A stretch of DNA of 64,000 nucleotides from Onishia niordana. Lineage in GTDB: Bacteria > Pseudomonadota > Gammaproteobacteria > Pseudomonadales > Halomonadaceae. The translations under genes and the position numbers were made by a program. The stretch lies in NCBI RefSeq assembly GCF_004798965.1, contig NZ_SDSD01000001.1, forward strand, positions 62,001-126,000, in the 5' to 3' direction. Below are positions 9,691-18,738 of this stretch, piece by piece. A model generated the notes under the pieces. It did no database searches. It was not told where the DNA came from and worked only from the letters and a program-made list of their open reading frames with translations. Position 1 is the stretch's first letter, and the number at the start of each line of letters is the position of its first letter.

Positions 9691-9880
9691 CAGGACTCCG
9701 CTAATGATCGTTGAGTGCGCTTGTTGACCACAGTCATGTCATGGCGACGACTCAACAGGGTACTCCACAGCAAGTGCGTGGAGCACAATCAAGGGCATGA
9801 GGAAGTTGCCTCCCACAGCCGGTAACAATCCGCGGCAAGATTATCAGGCTTAAGCAGAATCACCGAGCATTTCTGCACTG

Positions 9881-9921
9881 CACAAAAAAACAAAACCCTG
9901 CCAGGAGACCCTGGCAGGGTT
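9881..9921 (-). terminator. Terminator of htpG
   Basis: A 12-bp perfect stem (AACCCTGCCAGG/CCTGGCAGGGTT, loop AGAC) is followed on the minus strand by TTTGTTTTTTTG. It lies about 50 bp past the htpG stop. This is a textbook intrinsic terminator. Confidence 0.9.
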
Positions 9922-9969
9922 GGCGCTCACTCATCGACGATGGTTGTGAGCGCTCTCACCGCATGGCTT

Positions 9970-11874
9970 TCACGCCATCAGCAAGGCGTTGAGACGCTTG
10001 ACGTAGGCGGCCGGGTCATCGAGGTGGCCCCCTTCGGCGATGATCGCCTGGTCGAGCAGGATGCGCGACAAGTCGCCAAAGGACGCACTATCGGCGCTTT
10101 CCAAGCGACCCACCAGCGCATGGTCTGGGTTGAGTTCGAGGATCGGCTTGACCTCAGGCATCGGCTGACCGGCAGCCTCCATGATGCGGCGCATCTGGAA
10201 GCCCATCTCGTGCTCAGGCAGCACAACACAGGCCGGCGAGTCGGTCAGGCGGTGTGTCACCTTGACCTCCTGAACGTCATCACCCAGCGCTTCCTTGACG
10301 CGCTTGACCAGGTCTTCCTTGGACTTAGCTGTCTCTTCCTGTGCTTTCTTCTCTTCCTCGTCCTCGATCTCGCCCAGATCAAGCTCGCCCTTGGCGACGT
10401 CGACCATGGACTTGCCATCGAACTCGGTGAGGTGGCTCATCAGCCACTCATCGATACGGTCGGAGAGCAGGAGTACCTCGATGCCCTTCTTGCGGAAGAT
10501 CTCGAGATGCGGGCTGTGCTTGGCCGCATTGAAGCTGTCGGCGACGATGTAATAGATCTTCTGCTGGCCTTCCTTCATGCGCTCGACATAGGCGGCCAGT
10601 GACTGATCCTGGGTAGAACTGTCGGTGTGCGTCGAGGCGAAGCGAAGCAAACCAGCGATCTTGTCGCGGTTGGCATAATCTTCGGCAGGGCCTTCTTTGA
10701 GCACGGTGCCGAAGTTGTTCCAGAAGGTCTGGTACTGCTCATCGTCCTTGGCCAGCTTCTTGAGCATGTCCAGGCCGCGTTTGGTCAGTGCTGCCTTCAT
10801 CTTGTCGACCTGCGGGTCCTGCTGCAGAAGCTCGCGAGACACGTTCAGCGACAGATCCTTGGAGTCCACCACGCCCTTGATGAAGCGCATATAAAGCGGC
10901 AAGAACTGCTCCGCGTCGTCCATGATGAAGACGCGCTGCACATAGAGCTTCAGGCCGCGGGCACCGTCTCGTTCGTAAAGATCAAAGGGCGCACGGCTCG
11001 GCACGTACAGCAGGCTGATGTAATCGAGCTTGCCCTCGACCCGGTTATGGCTCCAGGTCAGCGGATCACTGAAGTCATGAGAGACGTGCTTGTAGAACTC
11101 CTTGTACTCGTCATCGCTGATCTCAGCCTTTGGCCGCACCCACAAAGCGGTCGCCTCGTTGACCGTCTCCCAGGTCGCGACTTCGCTGCCTTCGATCTCG
11201 TTGCCTTCATCATCCTTGGCGGTCTCGGTCTTTTGCATGCGCACCGGCACTTCGATGTGGTCGGAGTACTTGCGCACCAGACTCTTGAGGCGAGTATCGT
11301 CGGCGTATTCCTGTGCGTCGTCCTTGAGATGCAGCACGATCTCCGTGCCACGTACCTCACGATCGATGTCAGCGATGGTGAACTCACCCTCGCCCTTGGA
11401 ACGCCACTCCACACCGGCATCCTTGGGCAGGTCGGCACGGCGAGTGCGCACGCTGACTTCGTCGGCAACGATGAAACCAGAATAGAAACCGACACCAAAC
11501 TGACCGATCAGTCGCGCGTCTTTCTGTTGCTCACCGGAGAGTTGCTGGAGAAAGTCAGCCGTACCGCTCTTGGCGATGGTGCCAAGATTCTGGATCACGT
11601 CTTCACGGCTCATGCCAATGCCGTTGTCACGAACGGTGACGGTTCCCGCCTCGGCATCATGCTCGATTTCGACACGCAGATCGCTATCACCCTCGTACAG
11701 CGCATCATTATCCAGCGCCTGATACCGCAACTTGTCGCAGGCATCGGCAGCGTTGGAAATCATTTCACGCAGGAAGATCTCCCGGTTGGAATACAGGGAG
11801 TGAATCATCAGATTCAACAGCTGCTTAACTTCGGTCTGGAAGCCCAGAGTTTCTTCATGGGTGACGGTAGACAT
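9970..11874 (-). CDS. htpG: Molecular chaperone HtpG (Hsp90)
   Basis: A 634-aa bacterial Hsp90, the ATP-dependent cytosolic chaperone. The N-terminal GHKL ATPase domain shows [40 protein letters not shown] and [11 protein letters not shown]. The middle domain contains [20 protein letters not shown] and the catalytic-loop region [12 protein letters not shown]. The C-terminal dimerisation domain ends near [12 protein letters not shown]. Length matches E. coli HtpG (624). It is monocistronic, with a strong terminator and a consensus heat-shock promoter about 80-105 bp upstream, so it should be induced by heat and envelope or osmotic stress through RpoH. Confidence 0.98.
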   Translation of the reverse strand: MSTVTHEETLGFQTEVKQLLNLMIHSLYSNREIFLREMISNAADACDKLRYQALDNDALYEGDSDLRVEIEHDAEAGTVTVRDNGIGMSREDVIQNLGTIAKSGTADFLQQLSGEQQKDARLIGQFGVGFYSGFIVADEVSVRTRRADLPKDAGVEWRSKGEGEFTIADIDREVRGTEIVLHLKDDAQEYADDTRLKSLVRKYSDHIEVPVRMQKTETAKDDEGNEIEGSEVATWETVNEATALWVRPKAEISDDEYKEFYKHVSHDFSDPLTWSHNRVEGKLDYISLLYVPSRAPFDLYERDGARGLKLYVQRVFIMDDAEQFLPLYMRFIKGVVDSKDLSLNVSRELLQQDPQVDKMKAALTKRGLDMLKKLAKDDEQYQTFWNNFGTVLKEGPAEDYANRDKIAGLLRFASTHTDSSTQDQSLAAYVERMKEGQQKIYYIVADSFNAAKHSPHLEIFRKKGIEVLLLSDRIDEWLMSHLTEFDGKSMVDVAKGELDLGEIEDEEEKKAQEETAKSKEDLVKRVKEALGDDVQEVKVTHRLTDSPACVVLPEHEMGFQMRRIMEAAGQPMPEVKPILELNPDHALVGRLESADSASFGDLSRILLDQAIIAEGGHLDDPAAYVKRLNALLMA

Positions 11875-11952
11875 GTAACGAGTCCCTCATCGATCTCAGC
11901 ATTGGGGGCGGTTGCCAGAGGCAACGCGCCACTATCAGGTGACGTGACCGAG

Positions 11953-11980
11953 ATATGGGGCCCTGAACAGGCTTTTCAAG
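11953..11980 (-). promoter_or_regulatory. Sigma-32 (RpoH) heat-shock promoter of htpG
   Basis: Read on the minus strand: CTTGAAA, a 13-nt spacer, then CCCCATAT. This matches the known E. coli sigma-32 consensus (CTTGAAA, 11-16 nt, CCCCATnT) at every specified position. It lies about 80 bp upstream of the htpG start codon and points at it. Confidence 0.88.
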
Positions 11981-12058
11981 TCTTTGAAATCAGCGGAGTG
12001 AAATCGCCTGATGACACGCAGATGCAACCCTGTACATCAAGGGCCGATAGGCCCCGGG

Positions 12059-12376
12059 TCACTCTTCTCGCCCTTCACGCCAGGCATGATACGGCGCGAG
12101 ATAACGGTCCACCCGCGATAGCAACCAGCCGACGATCAGCGCATCGTCAGCAAGCCCCAGGAAGAGGAAAACGTCGGGAATCAAGTCCAGAGGTGACAGC
12201 AAGTAGACGACGGCTGCGGCCATACAGCCAATCGCCCGCCACGGCACCGGCCGATAACGCCCCTTGAGCACATCGCCGAGCATGGGAACAAAGGTGGTGA
12301 GGGCACGACCGATACGCGCAAATGATCGACTGCGGCGACTCAGCCACCCCTTGCCTCCTGATGGTGATCCTGCCAT
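12059..12376 (-). CDS. DUF1232 (YkvA-like) membrane protein
   Basis: A 105-aa protein with the DUF1232 core: AIGCMAAAVVYLLSPLDLIPD, then FLFLGLADDALIVGWLLSRV. The hallmark is the SPxDLIPD motif between two hydrophobic segments, so it is expected in the inner membrane; the family has no established function. I chose the ATG at 12376, preceded by GGGGGCAAC. The longer frame from 12472 adds a basic, low-information N-terminus. It is divergent from slt. Confidence 0.8.
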   Translation of the reverse strand: MAGSPSGGKGWLSRRSRSFARIGRALTTFVPMLGDVLKGRYRPVPWRAIGCMAAAVVYLLSPLDLIPDVFLFLGLADDALIVGWLLSRVDRYLAPYHAWREGREE

Positions 12377-12559
12377 GTTGCCCCCGGTTCGCCCGATTGC
12401 TTTTGCGGCATTCTCACGCGAGTGCCGACTTATCACTGTCATTGTACGCCTTTTGTGTGCCCCGCTTGTCATTTTGCCTAGTTTAAGATGCGGGCGACGC
12501 TACTCAAGGGACCCTACATGGGGGATGATGGCGAAGTGGCACGACTCTGGAGACCCCAA

Positions 12560-14530
12560 ATGCGACGCACTCTACCCTTCCGGCATTGGCCGGCACTGCT
12601 GGCAAGCCTGGCGCTCAGCCTGCCCCTGGGTTTATCCGTTGACGCTGCCGAGGCCGACCAGGCCAAGGATAATGCCATGCAGGCGGCTCTGACAGCCGCT
12701 CGGGCACAAGAATTTTCGCGCATCGATCAGGCAGCCATCGAGGGTCATGTACTCGAAGGCTATGTGGACTACCATCGCCTGCTGGCTCGTCTGCCGGATG
12801 CACCGGCATCCCATGTCGAACGCTTCATCGCACGCCATGATGATTCACCGCTGGCCGGCTGGATGCGCGGTGAGGCGATCAGCCGTTATGGTAAGGCCGG
12901 TCGCTTTGAAAGCCTGCGCGAGATCAGCAGCGGCGAGCCCCATGGCACTCAGCGCCGCTGTTATTACTATACCGCCATGCTCGACACTCGCCCCCAGAAA
13001 GCCGCCGAAGGCGGACTCGCGTTGTGGCGCGTCGGCCATTCCCAGCCAGCGGCCTGTGATCCTTTATTTCGCGAACTTCGCGCGCGTGGCGAGATTGGCG
13101 CCCTAGAGACCTGGGAGCGTCTGACACTCGCCTGGCAGAAAGGTGAGGCCGGCATGGTAGGCTATCTTGGTCGCCAGTTGGGCAGCAGCTGGCAACCAGG
13201 GCTCGATGCACTTGACCGCTTGCAACAGGATTATGCGGCGATTACTCAGATGCCCACGCGTATCGGCCCCAATGGGGATGGCACCAGCGCCCTCTATGCT
13301 GCCGCTATGCACGGCTTCACTCGCGCAGACACCGAGGCAGCCCTGGAGGCCTGGCGCAAGATAGGCCCCCACCTTGATCTTGGCGCCGCGGCGAGACGAG
13401 AAATCGAGCACGACCTGATGTTTTATTCACTGGTCAGAGACGTTGCCAATAACCGGGGATGGGTGGATGCCACGCTGCGCGAGTTCCAGGACACCGACTT
13501 GCTGGAGCTCAGAGTGCGCACTGCGCTTGCCGAGCGTGACTGGTCAGGGGTCATCGACTGGGTCCACCGCCTACCGGACGACCCCCGCCGTGAGGCGCGC
13601 TGGCAGTACTGGGTGGGCCGCGCGCTTGAGCAGACAGGCAACCCCAGCGGGGCCGCCGAGGCATTTCGCGCCGCCGCCGGCGAGCGTAGCTTCTTCGGTT
13701 TCGCTGCCGCAGACAGGCTAGGCACCCCTTATGCACTGAATCTTGAGCGGGTCAGCTATAACGAAGCGTATCGTGAGCGCATTGCACAGTGGCCCGTCGT
13801 CCAGCGCACCGAGGCCCTGATTCGCATCGGCGAGCCCGGTCTTGCCAGTAGTGAGTGGTACACCGCCGCCGGCCGTGCCGACGATGACAAGGCCAAGGCA
13901 TTAGCCGACTACGCCGCGTACCGTGGCTGGCATGCACGAGCGGTGCAGACCACGATTGCTGCCGGGCTATGGGATGCCCTGGACTGGCGTTTCCCCGAAG
14001 CCTATCGCGAAGATTTTCTGCACTGGGGAAACCAGCGCGGCGTCGATCCTTACTTGTTGATGGCCATTGCACGCCGTGAGAGCGCCTACAACCCCACAGT
14101 GGTCTCCCCGGCCGGCGCCCGCGGCCTGATGCAACTGATGCCGGCTACCGCACGCCAAGTGAGTCAGCAGTTGGGACTCGATGACCCGGGTCTCTATGGT
14201 GTGCTGAAACCGGAGACCAACATTCGCCTGGGCAGCCGCTACATCGAGGATATGATCGCGCGCTATAGCGGCAACCGTCTGGCCGCTACCGCTGCCTATA
14301 ACGCCGGCCCGACGCGCGTCGACCGCTGGCTCAAGGATGCCCCGCGGGAGTTCGATCTTTTTGTAGAGAGCATTCCCTTCCACGAGACCCGCCAATATGT
14401 CCAGGCGGTGATGGCCTATCGGGTCATCTTCGAAAGCCTCGCACAGGGCGGCGAAACGCAGAATGTGGCGCTATTGACCCCGGCCGAGCGAAACGAGCGA
14501 TACGATAGATCCCTGCTCGCCAGGCAATAG
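12560..14530 (+). CDS. slt: Soluble lytic murein transglycosylase Slt
   Basis: A periplasmic family-1 lytic transglycosylase that cleaves the MurNAc-GlcNAc bond with formation of a 1,6-anhydro ring. With the start at 12560 (TGGAG 7 nt upstream) the 656-aa product opens with a clean signal peptide (MRRTLPFRHWPALLASLALS... to about DAAEA). An alpha-helical U/L-domain superhelix of about 430 residues follows, then the SLT domain: IARRESAYNPTVVSPAGARG with catalytic Glu at residue 507, LMQLMPATARQV and AATAAYNAGPTRVDRW. Size is close to E. coli Slt70. In-frame upstream ATGs (12488, 12518) would bury the signal peptide. A long hairpin follows the stop. Confidence 0.95.
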   Translation: MRRTLPFRHWPALLASLALSLPLGLSVDAAEADQAKDNAMQAALTAARAQEFSRIDQAAIEGHVLEGYVDYHRLLARLPDAPASHVERFIARHDDSPLAGWMRGEAISRYGKAGRFESLREISSGEPHGTQRRCYYYTAMLDTRPQKAAEGGLALWRVGHSQPAACDPLFRELRARGEIGALETWERLTLAWQKGEAGMVGYLGRQLGSSWQPGLDALDRLQQDYAAITQMPTRIGPNGDGTSALYAAAMHGFTRADTEAALEAWRKIGPHLDLGAAARREIEHDLMFYSLVRDVANNRGWVDATLREFQDTDLLELRVRTALAERDWSGVIDWVHRLPDDPRREARWQYWVGRALEQTGNPSGAAEAFRAAAGERSFFGFAAADRLGTPYALNLERVSYNEAYRERIAQWPVVQRTEALIRIGEPGLASSEWYTAAGRADDDKAKALADYAAYRGWHARAVQTTIAAGLWDALDWRFPEAYREDFLHWGNQRGVDPYLLMAIARRESAYNPTVVSPAGARGLMQLMPATARQVSQQLGLDDPGLYGVLKPETNIRLGSRYIEDMIARYSGNRLAATAAYNAGPTRVDRWLKDAPREFDLFVESIPFHETRQYVQAVMAYRVIFESLAQGGETQNVALLTPAERNERYDRSLLARQ

Positions 14531-14573
14531 CTCGCTTGCCGCGAACATGTGGGTAAGCCATTGAGAAAGCCCC

Positions 14574-14610
14574 ATACACCACGGGCCCGCTTTGCGGGCC
14601 CGTGGTGTAT
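14574..14610. terminator. Long hairpin between convergent slt and lysE-type genes
   Basis: A perfect 17-bp stem (ATACACCACGGGCCCGC and its complement) with a TTT loop. There is no T-run on either side, but its position between two converging genes fits a bidirectional terminator. Confidence 0.65.
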
Positions 14611-14697
14611 CTGGATGACTTTCTAGCCTCAAGTGGGTCCAGGCGCGGCAGGTGACTGTCAGACCCGACAGGGGAGCATTGCGGCAGGCCAGGACAC

Positions 14698-15342
14698 TCA
14701 AACAGGACGCTGAGACAGCGCGAGCTTTAGGCCGAAGGCGATCATCACCACCCCAGTGGCACCATCAAGGGTCCTCGACACGGCGCGTCGCGCCAACCAC
14801 TGACCGGCCTTGCCTAGCATCACCGCAATGCCAATTTGCCATAGGTTGGCGATCAGGAAGTGCACGCCGGCAAGCCACAGCGACTTAGCCAAGGCCGGAT
14901 CGCCAGGGCCGATAAACTGGGGCAGAAAGGCCATGTAGAACACCACGGTCTTTGGGTTAAGCACATTGGACAGAAAGCCTTCACGTAGCGGCACCCAACG
15001 CGATACCGCCTGACGCTCGACCTCACACCCCGCTATGGGCAATGGTGTGCCCCGCCTGGCGCTCGCCAGGCTCTGCACGCCAAGCCATATCAGATAGGCC
15101 GCACCGATAAGCTTGAGCGCCGAGAAGGCATGGGCCGATTGCAGCAGGATGACCGAGATGCCGAGCGCCGATACAGCAGCATGCACGAAGAGCCCGCTAC
15201 AAATAGCCAGGCTGGTTAATACACCGTCGCGTAAGCCCCCTCGCGTGGTGTTGCGGATCACCAGCAGCGTATCGACGCCCGGACTCAACGTCAGCAGGGT
15301 AATGGCAATAAGAAAGGGCCAGAACTGTGCATCGAAGAACAT
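14698..15342 (-). CDS. LysE/RhtB-family amino-acid exporter
   Basis: A 214-aa inner-membrane protein with about six hydrophobic segments. The N-terminal signature is LLTLSPGVDTLLVIRNTTRG, followed by FSALKLIGAAYLIWLGVQSL and FLSNVLNPKTVVFYMAFLPQF. These are the family's SPG, AYL and NPK-type motifs. Members export amino acids such as lysine, threonine or homoserine lactones; the substrate cannot be told. Start ATG 15342 has AAGGAG about 11 nt upstream. It is separated from the TM2 gene upstream by about 80 bp on the same strand. Confidence 0.88.
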   Translation of the reverse strand: MFFDAQFWPFLIAITLLTLSPGVDTLLVIRNTTRGGLRDGVLTSLAICSGLFVHAAVSALGISVILLQSAHAFSALKLIGAAYLIWLGVQSLASARRGTPLPIAGCEVERQAVSRWVPLREGFLSNVLNPKTVVFYMAFLPQFIGPGDPALAKSLWLAGVHFLIANLWQIGIAVMLGKAGQWLARRAVSRTLDGATGVVMIAFGLKLALSQRPV

Positions 15343-15419
15343 GAGGGACCGGGCTCCTTGCCATGCAGATTCGCCCCGTCAGGGCGACGGGCGACGGCCG
15401 GGGCATACCCGGCCGTGGA

Positions 15420-15842
15420 TCAATTGAAAATACCGCGTTTGGCATGCTTCATCGATATCTGGTCATTAAGGGTCCAGAAATCATAGAGCACGCCGATCAG
15501 GAAGAATCCGCCCGTCAGCAGGTACAAAATACCGGTCAGGAACTTGCCCATGTAGAAGCGGTGCAAGCCGAAAATCCCAAGGAACGTCAGTAGCACCCAA
15601 GCTAGCGAGTAATTGACCGGCCCCGCCTGATAACGGAAATCCGCATCACGGTCCATGGCCGGGATGAGGAAAAGGTCGATCAGCCAGCCGATACCCAGCA
15701 AGCCCAGCGTGAAGAACCAGATGGTACCGGTGACCGGCTTTCCATAATAAAAGCGATGGGCGCCGAGAAAGCCAAAGATCCACAGCAGGTAGCCGATCAG
15801 TTTGCTGTGAGTGTCGCTAGGCGCACTGCTCATTGTTGCCAT
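15420..15842 (-). CDS. Tandem TM2-domain membrane protein
   Basis: A 140-aa protein made of two TM2 domains: FLGAHRFYYGKPVTGTIWFF with LLGIGWLIDLFLI, then FGLHRFYMGKFLTGILYLLT with GVLYDFWTLND. Each is a pair of membrane helices joined by the GxHRFYxG turn, so four helices in total. TM2 proteins are widespread inner-membrane proteins without a firm bacterial function. Start is ATG 15842, after GAGGTACCCGGT. Confidence 0.85.
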   Translation of the reverse strand: MATMSSAPSDTHSKLIGYLLWIFGFLGAHRFYYGKPVTGTIWFFTLGLLGIGWLIDLFLIPAMDRDADFRYQAGPVNYSLAWVLLTFLGIFGLHRFYMGKFLTGILYLLTGGFFLIGVLYDFWTLNDQISMKHAKRGIFN

Positions 15843-15934
15843 ACCGGGTACCTCATCGGGAATATGTCAGAAAGTGGTCATGTCGGGTCGTAGTGAAGTC
15901 GCGCGTGGCGGACAGCATCTAATCCGCCGTGTGC

Positions 15935-16774
15935 TCAGATGACGCCCAGTTCACGCAGGCGTTCCTTGAGATAGCTGTCAGCAGTATGCCGCTCGGACAA
16001 GACGACCTCCGGCCGCGGGTGCAGGAATAACGGTAACGACAGGCGCGACTGAAAACGCGAGGGGCCGCTCGGGTTGACCACCCGGTGGGAAGTCGAAGGG
16101 AAATACCCGCCCGAGGCCTCCTGGAGCATATCGCCGACATTGATGATCAGCTGCCCTGGATCGCAGGGAACCTCCAGCCATTCCCCCTCGCGGGTCTTCA
16201 CCTCGAGTCCGGGCTCATTGGCCGCCGACAACACGGTGATCAAATTAATATCTTCGTGAGCAGCAGCGCGCACTGCACCAGGAATTTCATCGCCCGCCAA
16301 GGGCGGATAGTGCAGGACGCGCAGCAGGGTCTGGCCGCTCTCGGCAATCATGTGCGACAGCGGCTCCTGATAGCGTTTCGCCACCTCAGGCGGAGTCTCA
16401 GCCTCGATCCAGCCGAGAAGCGTCGCCGCCAGCGCTTCGGCGCGACGATAGTACTCCATGATGTCCTCAGCGAGGGCCTCGGGCATTCGGCCCCACGGAT
16501 AAACGTGGTAGTACTCTTTCAGGTCCTTGACCGTCCGGCCCTTGGCCGTCTCTGATACCTCGGGCGGGAAGTAGCCGTCCTGGCGCTCAGGGTCGAAGCG
16601 AAAATCATGCTTGGACTCCCCTGCAAAAAACTCTTGCCATTGCCGGTAGATGGATTCCACCAACTCGGCGGAAATCGGATGATTGCGCAGCACCCCGAAC
16701 CCTGTTTCTCGCAGCGAAGCAACGAAGCGTTGAGGAGCGTCGGCGGCAGTGAAATCGACGTTCTGGACGGCCAT
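15935..16774 (-). CDS. Isopenicillin-N-synthase-like 2OG-Fe(II) oxygenase
   Basis: A 279-aa two-domain protein. The N-terminal DIOX_N-like part (DFTAADAPQRFVASLRETGFG, RNHPISAELVESIYRQWQEFF) precedes a C-terminal double-stranded beta-helix. The metal triad is visible as AAHEDINLITVL (His and Asp) and STSHRVVNP (distal His), with an Arg in PSRFQSRLSLPLF to bind 2-oxoglutarate. Bacterial members are usually unassigned oxygenases or ethylene-forming-like enzymes; the substrate is unknown. I chose ATG 16774 (MAVQNVDF) after GGAAAAATC rather than 16819. It diverges from cspA. Confidence 0.85.
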   Translation of the reverse strand: MAVQNVDFTAADAPQRFVASLRETGFGVLRNHPISAELVESIYRQWQEFFAGESKHDFRFDPERQDGYFPPEVSETAKGRTVKDLKEYYHVYPWGRMPEALAEDIMEYYRRAEALAATLLGWIEAETPPEVAKRYQEPLSHMIAESGQTLLRVLHYPPLAGDEIPGAVRAAAHEDINLITVLSAANEPGLEVKTREGEWLEVPCDPGQLIINVGDMLQEASGGYFPSTSHRVVNPSGPSRFQSRLSLPLFLHPRPEVVLSERHTADSYLKERLRELGVI

Positions 16775-17027
16775 GATTTTTCCATCTAAAGTGATTTTGC
16801 GGGCATTCAGGCATGCCACTTCGCGGGTTATATTGACCTAACTCGGCTGCCGATGCATCTATCCGCTACGTGGCTTGAAAAGTAGAACGGTGTCTGTCGA
16901 TGATTAATAGTTACATCATTCGCCGCTCGTTCTTCTTTACTGCTTGGTCTACGTATAGAGGGGACTTCCGGCGGGCACTGGCCTGGCGGGCCCAGCATCA
17001 TCATAAAGCAAGGTAAGGAAATCAAAG

Positions 17028-17231
17028 ATGGCAACTGGCACTGTCAAGTGGTTCAACGACACCAAGGGCTTCGGCTTCATTTCCCCGGATGATGGCGGCG
17101 ACGACCTTTTCGCCCATTTCTCCGAAATCCAGGCTGAGGGATTCAAGTCCCTGCAGGACGGGCAGAAAGTTAGCTTCGATGTCACTCAGGGCAAGAAGGG
17201 CCTACAGGCCGCCAACATCAAGCCCGTCTGA
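17028..17231 (+). CDS. CspA-family cold-shock protein
   Basis: A 67-aa single cold-shock domain that binds single-stranded RNA and DNA as an RNA chaperone. RNP-1 is [10 protein letters not shown] and RNP-2 is DLFAHFS. The start [14 protein letters not shown] is typical, with AAGGAAATCAAAG upstream. It is a monocistronic gene with a leader of up to about 250 bp free of other genes and its own terminator. A paralogue number (cspA, capB, cspD) cannot be assigned from sequence alone. Confidence 0.96.
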   Translation: MATGTVKWFNDTKGFGFISPDDGGDDLFAHFSEIQAEGFKSLQDGQKVSFDVTQGKKGLQAANIKPV

Positions 17232-17352
17232 TCGAGAAGACGTGCCCCCTCGCCAGTTGCTAACGTTGCAAGGATGACAGCATCAGAGGGGAATGCATCG
17301 CACTTCGACATCGGTTGATCAAATACCATGTAAAAAAGTTGCGATGCTACCC

Positions 17353-17381
17353 AAGGTCCACTCCGGTGGACCTTCTTATTT
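17353..17381 (+). terminator. Terminator downstream of the cold-shock gene
   Basis: A 9-bp perfect stem (AAGGTCCAC/GTGGACCTT, loop TCCG) followed by CTTATTT, about 120 bp past the cspA-family stop codon. Confidence 0.65.
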
Positions 17382-17432
17382 AGGTCAACCTACCAATCAA
17401 GCTTGCACGTCAATCAGCAACGGATATGGCAC

Positions 17433-18188
17433 TTACGGCTGTTCGAGCTCATCCTCTGCATTGTCCAGCATCTCCTCCGGCGACTTGCTCTCCGCCTCCT
17501 TGAATTGCTGATCGATTTCCTGTTGTGCCTCCTGGAACCGACGCTCGGTCTCGGCCATGAAAGCCTCAATCTCCGACTCGCTGGTCTCACCAGGCGCCAC
17601 CTCAAGGTTTTCGCTTTCGTTGCTCATGGCACCGGGCTCGGTATCGCTAGGCCCGCCGGATACCGTGTCAGAGCTCGTATCAGAGCTGAGGTCGCTCTGG
17701 GGCTCGTCGAGCAAAGGGTCTTGATTGGTGGATCCGGTACCCATGGATCCCTCACTCAAGGTCGCCTCACCACTCATTGTGTTGTCAGTGGCCTCTGCGT
17801 TGCTTGCCGCATCAGGCGCCTGGGCACTACTTCCTGTCTGGGCACTACCCTCCGCGATGCTGCCTGACGTCGTGCTTTCCGCTGCTATCTCGTCATCCGA
17901 AGTTTCAACTTCGACGGCCTCGGTTTCCTGATCGCCCTCAGCCGCGGCGGTATCCCCAGCGGCGTCGTTTTGATCGCCAGCCGCCGAATCACTTGCCGCC
18001 GAGTCACTTGCCGCCGAGTCACTTGCTGTCGAGTCACTTGCTGTCGAGTCGCCTGCCGCAGGATCGCCTGCCGCAGGATCGCCTGCCGCAGGGTCGCCTG
18101 CCGCAGCATCTTCACCATTGCCACACCCGGCCACCCCCAGGCTAAGAACCAGGGCCGTCAGCAGGGACTTGTATGGCATCTTCATCAT
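17433..18188 (-). CDS. Acidic repeat-containing lipoprotein, function unknown
   Basis: A 251-aa protein with a lipoprotein signal peptide (MMKMPYKSLLTALVLSLG, lipobox VAGC, Cys22), so it should be anchored in the envelope. Residues about 29-71 are pentapeptide repeats of the type AAGDP/TASDS/AASDS. The remainder is low-complexity and rich in Asp, Glu, Ser, Thr and Ala. The C-terminus (about residues 200-251) has coiled-coil-like helix: FMAETERRFQEAQQEIDQQF. I recognise no domain. The start at 18188 follows GAGGAAGTTCAAG; the longer frame from 18326 is rejected because it buries the signal peptide. It is 68 bp downstream of the cytosine deaminase gene. Confidence 0.72.
   Translation of the reverse strand: MMKMPYKSLLTALVLSLGVAGCGNGEDAAAGDPAAGDPAAGDPAAGDSTASDSTASDSAASDSAASDSAAGDQNDAAGDTAAAEGDQETEAVEVETSDDEIAAESTTSGSIAEGSAQTGSSAQAPDAASNAEATDNTMSGEATLSEGSMGTGSTNQDPLLDEPQSDLSSDTSSDTVSGGPSDTEPGAMSNESENLEVAPGETSESEIEAFMAETERRFQEAQQEIDQQFKEAESKSPEEMLDNAEDELEQP
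17976..18104. repeat. In-frame 15-bp tandem repeat in the lipoprotein gene
   Basis: About 8.6 degenerate copies of a 15-bp unit (GGATCGCCTGCCGCA and GAGTCACTTGCCGCC types on the plus strand), encoding the pentapeptides AAGDP and (T/A)ASDS. Because the unit is a multiple of three, copy-number change would keep the reading frame. Adjacent copies are identical in places, which suggests recent slippage. Confidence 0.85.
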
Positions 18189-18256
18189 CTTGAACTTCCT
18201 CGCATCGTGTGTGGGGGCATTCCAGCAAAGCGCTGACGCGCACGCAAGGCGCATGC

Positions 18257-18694
18257 TTACTCGCCGATATCTTCGGCCCAGACCTCGGGGTGCCGGGCGA
18301 TGAAGGTATCCATCAGTGCTAGACACTGAGCATCGTCGCGTACTTCGAGTTCAACGCTGGCCTGGCGCAAGGCCTCTTCAGCGCCAAGAAATGTGCGATT
18401 TTCGCCAATCACTACCTTGGGAATGCCATACAGAAGAATAGCGCCACTGCACATCGGGCAGGGTGACAAGGTGGTGTAGAGCACCGACTCACGGTATACC
18501 GATGCGGGCTGACGTCCGGCATTCTCAAGGGCATCCATCTCACCGTGGAGGACTACGCTACCGCGTTGTTGCCGCTGGTTATGGCCGCGACCGATGATGC
18601 GTCCCTGATGCACAAGCACCGAGCCAATCGGCACGCCACCTTCTTCAAGCCCCAACCGTGCCTCATCGATCGCCGCCTGCATGAAATCATCCAT
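18257..18694 (-). CDS. Yeast-FCY1-like cytosine deaminase (CDA superfamily)
   Basis: A 145-aa zinc deaminase. The zinc site is HGE (His50, general acid/base Glu52) and PCPMC (Cys79, Cys82). Unlike TadA or guanine deaminases it carries marks I recall from fungal cytosine deaminase Fcy1: GGVPIG, GRGHN, HGE rather than HAE, TTLSPCPMCSGAI, YGIPKVVIGEN, and a C-terminus of WAEDIGE. The Asp there (142) corresponds to the residue that contacts cytosine in the yeast enzyme. It would convert cytosine to uracil plus ammonia for pyrimidine salvage in the cytosol. It is unlike the large amidohydrolase CodA of E. coli. Start ATG 18694 follows GGAGGTAGACC. Confidence 0.8.
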   Translation of the reverse strand: MDDFMQAAIDEARLGLEEGGVPIGSVLVHQGRIIGRGHNQRQQRGSVVLHGEMDALENAGRQPASVYRESVLYTTLSPCPMCSGAILLYGIPKVVIGENRTFLGAEEALRQASVELEVRDDAQCLALMDTFIARHPEVWAEDIGE

Positions 18695-18738
18695 GGTCTA
18701 CCTCCTTCGGGCTATGTCATTGGCGTGGTCGGACTCAT

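Noticed and set aside
10627..12267. 546-codon plus-strand open frame antisense to htpG
   Set aside because: It is the mirror of a high-GC coding region; the htpG frame has every Hsp90 motif, while the antisense translation is His/Leu/Val-rich and resembles nothing.
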